Assembly: GCA_964035545.1 (NCBI GenBank)
Contig: OZ037765.1
Coordinates: 34,795,504-34,859,503 of the forward strand
Direction: 5' to 3'
DNA: 64,000 bases
From: Bugula neritina
Taxonomy: Eukaryota > Bryozoa > Gymnolaemata > Cheilostomatida > Bugulidae
Part shown: positions 51,301 through 63,300 of the stretch, piece after piece
Position numbering within the stretch: position 1 is the first letter of the stretch
Layout: each line of letters opens with the position of its first letter
Made by a program: the position numbers and the translations under genes
The notes under the pieces: model-generated
What the model saw: only the letters and a program-made list of their open reading frames with translations
Databases searched by the model: none
What the model was told of the DNA's origin: nothing

Positions 51301-54300
51301 AAGATTGCGCCTCTCACCGCTCCCTTAAACTACACGTCAATGCTCATCTCCTACTAACATTCTGCCCCTGCGGGTACAATGATGTGTATCCCTACCCCGT
51401 CACCAGACACCGAGCGGCGGGCTGTTTCCCTGGAGAAAACTACGTGGTCGACGCTAAGCTATACCCGGAGTTCCTCACACTTATACGACCTCTGGTGAAG
51501 AAGGCCATGCTATTAGCCGTTCTGTCCTCGGGGTTCCAACGTGTGTTAGACAACGCCCGCCAACAATCCCCGTTGGTGTCTGACCGCCCTCAAATTACAT
51601 ACACCCCCGAAGAAACTACATATCCAGAAGAAGGAGAGATCTCCCCTACCCCGGCGAAGAGACGGACCAGGTCCCCCAGTCCACCCTTGCGCCGCAGACG
51701 GACACCGTCCCCAGACCCAGTACGCCTAGCCACAGTAGAAGAACGCCTCCTACGATTACAAGAAGAGTTCACCCAGCTGGCACCAGATCTACTTAACACT
51801 ACAACAGGACTCTTCCAGCTAAAAGGATCCGTATGCCGTATGAAACGGAAACTGCGTACATGCCAAGCCAAGCACCGGCGTGCCCAACAAGGACTCTAGT
51901 TAGACTACCCGGAGTACTCCAACTCCGCCTCTTGGGAGAAGCCAAGATGTCATGTAAATGTTTGACTGCTTAACAGGTTATCCCCTGTCTAACACCACAG
52001 CTAGCTAGTATTCCTCGTCTATCTACAGCTGGCCAATTGTATGCAACGGATCGTTATAATGATTCTGTCTATTATTATGTCTCTTCCTGTATATTATGTA
52101 TTATTTTGTCCACTGATGTATGCGGTTACCAATGAATGTTTTTTTTATATATATATCAGAAAGATGGCTTTCTGCTGGTGGGGGCGGTGTGGTGGTTCGT
52201 GGAACTACCAGCAGCACAACATGTAGGGTCGCGCAATTGACCCGGAACAATGGATAACCAATTAGCGTAGTTGATAGTTAGCAGCAATTGTAGTTTCCCG
52301 CTGCTAACTCAGTCGAAGCTAGAGTGTGAAATAGATTAGATGTGTAACTTGTTTGGAAATAATGTATCGTTTTTATAATGTATAATTGTGTGTAAAATAT
52401 ACTCGTTCACTCGACTTATCCTGGTGCAGTTCTATAGTAAATAAATAGACTCTCTGGATAGCACATCAACCCTAAATCTGAAAATTATAACAATACCTGT
52501 ATTGGTAGTAGTAATAATAACATTAGTATTGATCAAATATTGAATTACTTGACTGGAATTTATAATCATTAATGATTATCACTTTATTATTATATGAACT
52601 GATAGCAATCATCAAATATTTAGCTTGTAACTCGATATCATGCTTGCTCCAAAGCTTTAGTAGCACAAAACTCAGTTATATTAACTAATTAAGCCAGGAC
52701 CAATACGAGTATTGGCATTACGATTACAAAATGAAAATTAAATATTATAATTTATAACATACTTAAACTTAAAGTATTACTATTACTATTAGTCTATTAC
52801 TATAACTATTAGTATTAGTATTAGTAACACTATGAATATAGTAATAGTTTATCAAACTAAATGATACTGATACTGTACAATTATAAATATTCTAACCTGT
52901 TGCTCATCAGTCACATTCAAATCCACATCATGACTATCATCTCTATCTTCATCTTGATATGTGAACGGCTCAAACTGATAGCCCATTACTTCAGAAATCT
53001 CAGTGACAGCATGAGTGTGATTCTCATACTCATACTAATGTCATACTCATAGTCGTACTCATTGCGAATGTGATTCTCATTCTGCTCCAGGTATTCTTCG
53101 TCAGAGCCAGATATGCTCATATTGATATTTATATCGTATTTAAATGTTATTTTTGTATATAATATTATATTAGGTTTAACTTTATTACAACTACACTGCA
53201 CAGACACGGTAAGTTGGAAGCTATGTATTTATTGCCGTGAAAATTGTTTATGAAATAAAACCTAAATTCCATAAAAGACACCAATTGGGGGGCTAGACAG
53301 CAGTCCGATACATCAAAAATGTTAAAACTAAGGTTACATGCAACGAAAAATATAGCCTATACTTATTTTCCGAATGTCTTACAGGCGGCATTTCCATCTA
53401 TTTCTTGCAACTGCGGTGTAATACGTCACAGAGTGGTGAAAAAAATTCTCGAAGTTTTTTCGGACATGCATGCACTAAACTTGTTATAAAACAAAGTAGT
53501 CTAGACCTAAAACTCTGAAAGAGTGTTAAAATAATAGCTAAGATATAGATGAATATTTTCATGCTACATAAGTAAAGTGTGTCAGGGATTCTTTAAGCTA
53601 AGCTGTCAGCGTGTCAGCATTTAAGCATTTTCCATGATAATTTTTTATTTCTGTGTATTTCCCACCTGCTTTTAGCTGTGAGTCATTTAGGAAGGCGAAT
53701 TGCATTTTTGTTGGTTAGAAGGGATAGGATTTCTACTTGATAGCTTACCATGTGTACAGTACTAATTCCTGTGTACTCTGAAGCTGTTCAGAGTTATTCT
53801 ATAAAACTCAGTCTAAATCTCCATTACTGCACTTACCCCATATCTACTGTACATTGAAAACTGATATCTAGATTATAGCTTTGGTTATAATTTTTTTAAA
53901 CATGGTGCATATTTGAGCTGATGGCATGATATAAACATGAAAATTACACTTTGAAATGTGCTGCAAAGGCTTAAACTTTAAGCTAAAATAGAAAAAAGTT
54001 TCGAGGCGGGAAGGCGCTCTGCCGCCCTTCCCGCACCCTCCCCGGGCCAGAGTTGTCGTTCCTATTGTCCCAGAGTACCAGTTGAATATTTTTTACCAAT
54101 ACACTACTGCCTACCTGACAGGGGCTTGAAGTGAATATCTTTCAACCATCGGTTGGTGAGTAATATCTTTGTGCATAACACAGATGTTGCAGGATTTAAT
54201 TAGCCTCGCCATATCTCTACACAGGGCTGGCCACCAAAAGTGGTGCTGAGCCCTCACCCTACATTCATGTACCCCTTGATGGCCCTTGTGGCACATTTCT

Positions 54301-57300
54301 AAATATCCTGACCGTATAAAGACTAGGGAATATACACCCTGGACTTGTACATTAGCATATTATTATAAGCTGGTAAATAATGTAGGGCTGTATAAAGTTG
54401 TGTTAGCCCACCTGTCAAACTGCTACCATTTTTGGTCGTGCAAATTCTAATGCTATTATACTGGTAGGGTTTGTGTTTGTAGCTTTTAGTCTCGTTTCTA
54501 ATATTTATTATCATAGAGGTTAGTAGTCTCTATGATAGAACTTACATATGACTCAATGTCACCATTTGATTCCTCACACTGCTTGCAATGTGGGTAGGCC
54601 TACTCAGTGTCTCAGCTATGGACATGTCTTTGCCATTTCTTTGCCTTTATCAGTGTCCTCCTCTCCCTAGATAATATCTCTTGGTTCTCACTGTGAATAT
54701 ATATCTCTGTTTCTTGAGCTCACTCTAGCACTCAATACCAACCATATGAATCTCAGACAAATTAGTATGTTGCTGTCCACACCATGTAACAGATCTTTCA
54801 TACCTGTATGTTATGTTACAGCATGTCTTCACTGAAGAATCTTGAGGTATTGCATATATCAAGGAATAACCTATCTGAAGGTCTACCTGACAATATATTC
54901 ACATCCTTACTATCATTGAGAGAGTTGAACATGGAGAACTGTAAACTGTCAACTCTACCAAACAGGTGTGTACTATTATATTATAGTGTAGAATGATACT
55001 GTAATATATATAATATCAGTAGAGATATAGGGCCCCCTCCAGGCCACTTTTTCCCCACCGACGAGCCTATGGCTCATCGGCGTGAAAAAAGATTGCCTTG
55101 AGGAGGCCCTATATCTCTACTCTAAATTATTTTATTATCGTTTTATTGAAAGTTGTATTCAAAAAAAGTTATTTTATTGAGGAATATAAAACTTGTCTAA
55201 TCCTGCCTATACCTCCCATTATTTTTCGAAGAAGATAAGTCTAAAGTAATAAAGCCGTGAGGTTTTTGCCAACCTTTACTTTATATTGTTGTTTCAAGAA
55301 AATAAGATTCTAAAACTTAAAGCTTTAATAATTTAATCTTGAATCATTGGTATTGCGGCAGATTCCATTATATTACTATCGGACGTCGAGGGGTCACTAG
55401 CATTAAAGGATTGCTCTATCTTGTCTAATAAATGGCCATTTAGGTCAAACACACATAATATTGTGTTTTTCCAAGCATGCATTGACAAAAAGCATTTGAC
55501 CAAAGGTAGAAAAAGTTAGTTGAAGTTGAGGGTGTAGATTGGTAACAGCCAAAACGCCGATTTTGAAATGAGCTGGGAACTGTGACGTAACAGCGCCAGC
55601 ATTCCTGCTGGTCACGTGACTATACAAATGAATAACTATAGAAATATGACTGTGAGATGTGATCTTTCAGCTTGTAATTTGTATATTTATAGAAGTGCAA
55701 ATGTGAATTATCTTAATCTATAGTTTTTTGACATTTTAAATAACACGTATGTAATAACATTAGGCTATATTTTGCTTGTAACCATTAGAAAAAAGCATTG
55801 CAAAAGCATGCATTCTTTAGGATGAATGCCTGCGATCGATCTAAACTAGGTCAGATTGTGCAATATTACGGGCGCACCAAAGTTGACCTATATAGCGCAC
55901 TGTAACTGCTTGAGCGTTATTGGTTGATATTGTGCTCAGCAACCTTGAATACTAGCGTTATAGTTAGCACGTGCAGCATAGTTACTGGCGTTCACACGTC
56001 ACGTATTAGGCTATTCTTTTTCATGGCTGAAAATTTTACCTCCCTCAAAATTGGAATTTTGAAAAGCTGTTTTCTAGGCACATATCCCTTTGCAAAGTCA
56101 CAATTGTTTGCATACACATTAAATTATAGTTCATAATTATAATGTGATTGTAATAAACTAAGATTGAGCAATCCTTTAATAGGTGTCATTCCGATAGACG
56201 AATGTTTAGTTTCGTTATATCGTTTTACTAAATCTTTTAATACGTCTATATATCTATAGGTATTATTCGCCGAAAAATATTTAAACATTCGCTCTTTCAT
56301 AGTTCTATTCCACCTTTCTACTACGGTAGACTTTTCTTCATTTTCCGTAGAATATAAGTCTATTAAGGACTTTACATCTTTATTATAAAACTCTTTTTCC
56401 TTGTCAACCCACAAGTGTCGCGGCTTACGACGGGTTAAAATAGTTTTTAAAGCTAAAGCCGTCACTTTTCCGGTCTTATTTTTTAAGGGTATCATCCAAC
56501 CGTATTTAGAAAACACGTCTATTACCGTTAATAAATATTTATAACCGTTATTTAATTTAGCGAATTCAGTCATGTCAACCAAGTCGGCTGCCCAAGTTTC
56601 ATCAATACCCGATACCCAAACTCGTCTTTTACGAAAAATTTTTTGTACCGGTTTATGCAATTCTTCGGCTAACTCATCCGTCCAGCGAAACCCCCACCCT
56701 AAACGCTTTTTCGTTCCTATTATCGCCGAGGCAATACGGCTGTGTCGTTGTTCGGTGGACGTAGGATTCGGTATAGCCTTTAGTTCGTTCAACATATTTT
56801 CATCACATATTTCGTTTCTAGTTTTAGTGTCTTTATTAATCGCGTAACATATGTCGTGTTTCATAGCTATAGCGTCCTCTCGATCTACCGGTTTACTCCA
56901 TTCTTTAGGAGTCATGTCGTCATTAAGACGCTTATTTAATTTAGTACCGGGGCCTAAAAAATTATGACCGGGATAATGTAATTCAATGGGTAAATTATTT
57001 ATTAAATTACTCGCTAAACCCGACCCAACGAATGTAGTTTTTTTACATCCGCATTGACTACAATTACCGTAACCCATTAGTCTATTATTTTTACTTACTC
57101 TCTCTCCGTAATTGAGAGTTTTAGTTTTAATTTTACACTTACAACAATACATTTATTATAGTAAATGGATATAATAAATTTATCGTGGAAAAACGAAATT
57201 AATCGTGATAATAATCCGTCACTCCCTAAAAGTATAAGGGGCGTTATCGTTGGAAAATCGGGGTGCGGTAAAACTACGTTACTTTGTAACTTATAATTAC

Positions 57301-60300
57301 AACCTAATTGGCTCGATTACAATAAACTTATGGTTTACGGTAAGAGTCTCGATCAACCCGTATATAATATTATGTGAAAAGCTTTCGAGCTCGGACTATC
57401 TAAAGAAAATTTTTTAGAAATATTTAAAAACAGTGACACGATAATAAATTGTGGTATAAACGTAAATCATATTTCAAAAAATTATGCTATTCGTAACGGT
57501 AATATAAACGCTGAATTCGTTGAATCGAGTGATAAAGTTTACGACGATTTAGACGCTAATAATAAAAATTTAATAGTGTTTGACGATTTAATGTTGGAAA
57601 AACAAAACGCTTGTGAAAAATATTACGTAAGAGGACGACATAGTAACGTTGATTGTTTTTATTTATCACAAAATTATTTTAAGCTACCCAGGCAATCTAT
57701 TCGTGAAAACGCGAATTTCTTTTGTTTATTTCCTCACGATGGTAAAAACTTGAGTGATTTACATCGAGATCACGTGACTGGAGATATGCCTTTACGAGAA
57801 TTTAAAGAGTTTTGTTATAAAGGTTAGGAAAAACCTCACGGCTTTATTACTTTAGATTTATCTTCTTTAAAAAACAATGGAAAATATAGGCACGGATTAG
57901 ACGAATTTTATATTCCTCAATAAAATAACTTTTTTTTAATACAACTTTCAATAAAACGATAATAAAATAATTTAGAGTAGAGATATAGGGCCTCCTCAAG
58001 GCAATCTTTTTTCACGCCGATGAGCCGGAAAAAGTGGGCTGGAAGAGGCCCTATATCTCTACTAATATCTCATCAGTAACTCAGCAACTGTCTGCATGCA
58101 TAGCAAAGGTTTTTACAGTTACACTCAGGTTGAGGAGAGTCTGTTGAGACTAGAGCTAAGCTGTCAGCGTGTCAGCATTTAAGCCATTTTCCATGATATT
58201 GTTTTAATTTTGTGCATTTCCCGCCTGTTTTAGCTGTGAGTCATTCAGGAAATCGAATTGCATTTTTGTTGGTTAGAAGAGATAGGATTTCTACTTGATA
58301 GCTTACCATGTGTACAGTACTAATTCCTGTGTACTCTGAAGTTAGGATATTTCAGATCAGCTATCAGATTTACAAATTGTTAGATGCTACAGAATTTGGG
58401 GTTTAGAGTTCAGACAATAGTTTGTATACAAACACTGCACCCCACGACCCCAAGCTATGTGCTGCATTCATCAATCCCCATCAGATTTTATCCCATGCAG
58501 TTGTTGGTTGTTGAGTGCTGATTGGCTCAGTTGTTCTACTTGTATCATGTGCTGCAAGCCTGAATGTTTTCTCTTTTACTGGAAGTTTATCTATTCAGTT
58601 TAAAAAATTACAATTATATACATGAAGGGTGGTTTGCCTTCTTCCATCTATAAGTACAACATGTAATTGGTTGTTGAATGCAAACAAGTCTGACCCTCCT
58701 ACCTGTCAGGGACTTGAAGTGAATATCTGTCAACCATTGGTTGGTGAGTAATATCTCTGTGCATAACACAGATGTTGCAGGATTTAATTCACTTAGCCAT
58801 ATCTCTACACAGAGCTGGCCACCAGAAGTGGTGCTGAGTCCTCACTCTACACTCATGTACCCCCTGATAGCCCTTGTGACACATTTCTAAATATCCTGAC
58901 CGTATAAAGGCTAGGGAATGCACACCCTGGACTTGTACATTAGCATCTTATTCATCTTGCTGTCTGTCGTGTCCGACTATGACTTCTGGTGTATCATTAG
59001 TCTCCATCTGGGTCTGTCAAGTGACAGCATTTGCCATTTGCTGAGAGATATCCCCTTGTCTTTAAGGTTGCGTTTAATGGTATCTTTGTAACGGAGCCTC
59101 GGTCTGCCAATGTCACGGGAGCCTTCTGTTAGCTGTGAGTATAAAACCTGTTTTGGGATCCTGGTGCTGTCTAATCTGTTGACATGTCCGGCCCATCTTA
59201 GATTTCTTTGGATGAGGGTGTCATATAGACTGGTAATGTTGGTTTTCTGAAGGATCTTCATATTAGATACAAAGTGCCACCATTTCACTGACAATATCTG
59301 TCTTAGTTGATTCATAAGAAAGGCATTCAGCTTGTGTGCCGTGATCTTATAGACTGTCCATGACTCCACTCCATATAGCAGTGTAGGTAAAACAATGGCT
59401 TGGTAGACTGCACATTTTGTCTTGATTGTCAGGTCCCCGTTATCCCAAACCCTTTCTCGTAGCCTTCCGAAAGTTTGTGACGCTTTTGACATTCTCAATT
59501 GGAGTTCTTGATCAAGTTTGTTGTTGTTTGTGATGGTTGAGCCAAGGTATTTGAAGTTCTTGACTGTGTTGAGGATTTCTCCATCTATACTGATCTTTTC
59601 TCCCTCATCATATTCTCCTGGTGGTGGTTGATACATCATCTCTGTTTTGGTTATATTTATCTTTAGTCCAAAGTCTTTGGCAGATTTTGCAAAACGGGTG
59701 ATGATTTCTTGAGCCTGCTGATGGTAGTGAGCAACAAAGGCAGTGTCGTCAGCAAACATGAGTTCTCTGATGAGTACCTTTCTTGTTCTGGTGGAAGATT
59801 TGAACTGATTGATATTGAACAAGTCAGCGCCAGGTCTTGATTGAATCCATACACCCTTATCATAGCCATCAAAAGCATGGTTCATAACCATAGTGAGATA
59901 GATAGAGAACAGGGTCGGAGCCAGCACACAGCCTTGTTTTACACCGTTTGTGATCTCGAATGGTGCTGAGAGACCTCCTTTTAGATTGACAGAGGCTTTC
60001 ATTCCCGTATGTAGGGCTGCAATCAGGTTAGTGAACTGGTCTGGGCAGCCAAGCTTTCTTAGAACCATCCACAATGTCAATCGGTTTACTGTGTCGAATG
60101 CCTTGGTGAAATCGATAAAGATCATGTATAGAGGCATATTCTGTTCTATGCATTTTTCCTGGATCTGTCTTAATGAGAATATCATGTCTGAGGTGCCTCT
60201 ACCTGCCCGAAAACCGCACTGAGCTTCTGGGAGAAACTGTTCTATGTGTTGCGTGAGTCTATTGAGTAATATACGGGCAAATACCTTTCCTGGGATAGAG

Positions 60301-63300
60301 AGTAGTGAGATGCCACGGTAATTTCCGCAGATGCGCCTGTCTCCTTTCTTGAAGATCGTGACTAGCTGTGCATCTTTCCAATCCTGTGGTACCTCTTCGT
60401 TTCTCCATGACTCTGTGATGAGTTCAGTAAGCCTCAGTATAAGCTCCGCACCACCTTTCTTCAACAGCTCAGGATGAATACCATCAACTCCTGGTGACTT
60501 CCTATCAGAGAGCGCATTTACAGCTCTCATAACCTCTGTGACATCGGGACATTCATTCATCCATTCTTGGGTTGCCTGTTGGTGTATGTGACTGGTGATG
60601 TTAGGGTCCACATTTCCTGTTTCATTTAAGAGTGTTCGGAAGTGCTCTGTCCATCTCTGCATCAAATCATCTGTCTGGGTGAGGAGGGTGTGGTTGTCCT
60701 TGTCATACAGTTGGTCTGGGTGGTTTACACGTGGACCCCAGACTGCTCGCAGGTTTTCGTAGAAGCCTCTCGTGTCATTTCGGTTAGCCAGTTCCTGCAG
60801 TTCAGCTGCCTTGTCTTGCCACCATTTGTTCTTTAGTTCACGGCATTTCTTTTGAAGTGCTCTGTTACATTCCTTGTACCTTCCTTTGGTTTTCCTGGTC
60901 AATCGGTTCATGACAGCAGAACGTGCTAGGTTCCTCTCACTTATTAGGTCTTGTAGTTCTATGGAGTGTTCATCAAACCAGTCCCCGTGTTTTCTGCCAA
61001 CAGTGCCTAGCTTCTCCTTCGATGTTTCATAAACTGTGTTCTTGAAGCTTTTCCATGCGTCGTCAAGTGTTCCAGGTGTTCTCAAGCTCAGTTTCTCACT
61101 TAGGGCTGTTTTCAAGTCATCAAGTATTTCCTTATCTTTCAGTTTGTTGACGTTGAGCTTTTTACTTGGTTGTTTAGACTTCTTCATTTTCCTTTTGATG
61201 ATGAGGCTAGTGCGTGATTTTATCATGATATGGTCTGTGTTGCAGTCTGCCCCACGCATTGCTCTGGTGTCATGTATGTCCTTCAGATCACGTTGACGGG
61301 TGATGACATAGTCAATCAGGTGCCAATGCTTGGATCGGGGGTGCATCCATGAGTTCTTGTGGGCTGGCTTATGTTTGAAAAAAGTGTTGGTGATTGCAAG
61401 TTGAAATTGGTTGCAAAGGTTCAGAAGACGCTCACCATTAGCGTTGATTTTCCCAGAGCCGTGCATTCCTATGACATTTTTCCAGGTAGAAAAGTCGTCA
61501 CGTACCCGAGCATTAAAATCACCCATAAGGATGATTTTGTCAGAGATATGGATATCTCTCAGCGTCTGGTTGAGCTGGTCATAAAAGCCATCAATACTTC
61601 CAGGAGCATTGGTCATTGTTGGGGCATAGATTGTTATGATGGTACAGTAACGGTCATGTTTCAGTGGTAGTCTCAATGTCATAATTCTGTCATTCACAGG
61701 TTTAGGATCCTCGCAAAGTTTTAATGTGATGTTGTTGCTGATGGCTAGTCCTACGCCTGATTCGCTCTTCTCTGATGATGGTTTCCCACTCCAGTAGATA
61801 GTATTTCCACTCTCCTCACGTATACAGCCGCTCTCAGCAAATCGCACTTCACTCAGTGCAGCAATGTCTATTTGGTAGTTTGACAGCACCTTCGATATAA
61901 TGGCGCTTCTTCTTTCTGGTCGTTCAGCGTGTGAACGGTCTAGCATCGTTCTGATGTTCCATGATGCCAGGTTAAGTTTAATATGGGGTTGGACCTTTTT
62001 ATCCTAGGCGACGTCCGGCCAGTATGAGTATTCTTTCTTTTGTGACTTCATGATACAACATGTGCTGGCAAGAATTTGTGAGGCTACTGTGTGGTTTGCC
62101 AGTTGGCACAGCAGCCCTCTCCACTATGCAGTGTCAATTGAGCTGGCAAGGATTATCCAAGACGAGCTCAGACTCTGAGTAGTCGCAGTGACCGGCCGGA
62201 TATAATTCATCAAGTGAAGAATAACCGCCCTTGCAGGATGTCACAAGCCTGTCTTTTCTGTCTGGGTGTAGCTCCCATAGATCCCTGAGCCGTTAGCCTG
62301 GTAGAACCAGTTACCAGTGGTGACCACGAGGAGGTGCCTCAGAGTCTTGATGATTGGTGACTTCACCAGTTTTTACTTCGTCGCCTCAGCATCCTTGGAG
62401 TGTCTTCCTTCACTTTAGTAAGTTTGGCAGACATCCACCACCATTATTATAAACTGGTAAATAATGTAGGACTGTATAAAGCTGTGTTAGCCCACCTGTC
62501 AAACTGCTACCATTTTTTGGTCGTGCAAATTCTATTACTTTGATACTGATAGGGTCTGAGTTTGTAGCTTTTAGTCTCGTTTCTAATATTTATTATCATA
62601 GCACTCACTCTAGCACTCCATACCAACCATATGAAACTCAGGCAGATTAGAATGTTGCTGTCCTCACCATGTAACTGATATTTCATATACCTGTATGTTA
62701 TGTTACAGCATGTCTTCACTGAGGAATCTTGAGGTATTCAATATATCAAGGAATAACCTATATGAAGGTCTACCTGACAATATATTCACATCCTTACTAT
62801 CATTGAGAGAGTTGAACATGGAGAACTGTGAACTGTCAACTCTACCAAACAGGTGTGTATTATATTATAGTGTAGAATAATACTGTAATATATATATATA
62901 ATATCTCATCAGTAACTCAGCAACTGTCTGCATACATAGCAAAGGTTTCTACAGTTAACACTCAAGTTGAGGATGTTCTGTCAACATTTAAAATTATTCA
63001 AAGTTATTCTATAAAACTCATTTGTTAACTGGCATTTTAACTTAACCAGTTCTAAGTCTATGATTTGTCTATACAAGAAACTGCTTTCTCTGTTTGTTAG
63101 AGTTATCTTCCCTCTAATATAACCAACTGTCACTCACACTTCTGTTATGTCATATTGGACCTCTGCAGTTCAAACCAAGCTGTCACACAACTTATTTAAA
63201 TTCTCTCCAAATTCTCATTTACTACTTGACTACTAACTGACTTCGTTAATTCTCAGTCTATGATTTACCAAATCCTAGACTACAGAATGAGTTCATACCT

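Larger units (their letters stand above)
44988..52492 (+). mobile_element. Complete Gypsy (Ty3-type) LTR retrotransposon
   Basis: 7.5 kb, LTRs of 305 bp at 44988-45292 and 52188-52492 that look identical, hence a young insertion. Order: LTR, primer binding site, gag, -1 shifted pol (protease, RT, RNase H, integrase), an extra zinc-finger ORF, polypurine tract, LTR. RT and the order RT-RNaseH-IN define the Metaviridae/Gypsy group; integrase carries a GPY module. Much more GC-rich than the surrounding DNA. It lies in the intron of the P2X7-like gene of the TTAA transposon, antisense to it. Confidence 0.97.
41003..53592. mobile_element. TTAA-flanked DNA transposon carrying THAP and P2X7-like genes, with a nested Gypsy
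   Basis: Ends agaatcc...; the left end (41003-41181) and the right end (53413-53592) are inverted repeats of about 180 bp with clear mismatches. Target duplication TTAA at 40999-41002 and 53593-53596. The empty site is visible in paralogous introns (around 58150 and 63970), where TAGA stands in place of TTAA between ttgagac and gctaagctgtcagc. Without the Gypsy (44988-52492) the element is about 5.1 kb. Cargo: a THAP protein (41727-42992, +) and a P2X7-C-terminal-domain-like protein (52986-43902, -), convergent. TTAA duplications and THAP domains are known for the Kolobok superfamily; piggyBac also uses TTAA. No DDE transposase core was found, so it may be non-autonomous. Confidence 0.85.
55018..58063. 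mobile_element. 3-kb Polinton-like mini-element
   Basis: 6-bp target duplication aatatc (55012-55017 and 58064-58069); the uninterrupted site (ataatatctcatcagtaac) is seen after the other LRR exons, e.g. 40905-40930 and 63885-63905. Terminal inverted repeats of about 265 bp, whose outer 104 and 88 bp are themselves palindromic. Two divergent genes: a zinc-ribbon/PLA2/integrase protein (-) and an A32-type ATPase (+, with three stops). Polinton/Maverick elements are typically 15-20 kb with polymerase B, protease and capsid genes and make 6-bp duplications; all those other genes are missing here. It looks like a reduced relative or a deletion derivative. Confidence 0.9.

Noticed and set aside
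54526-54720. A 195-bp segment present in one LRR intron unit but not in the next, considered as a transposon
   Set aside because: No clear inverted ends or target duplication; only a small local palindrome (catagaggttagtagtctctatg) at its left edge. A deletion in the other copy explains it as well.
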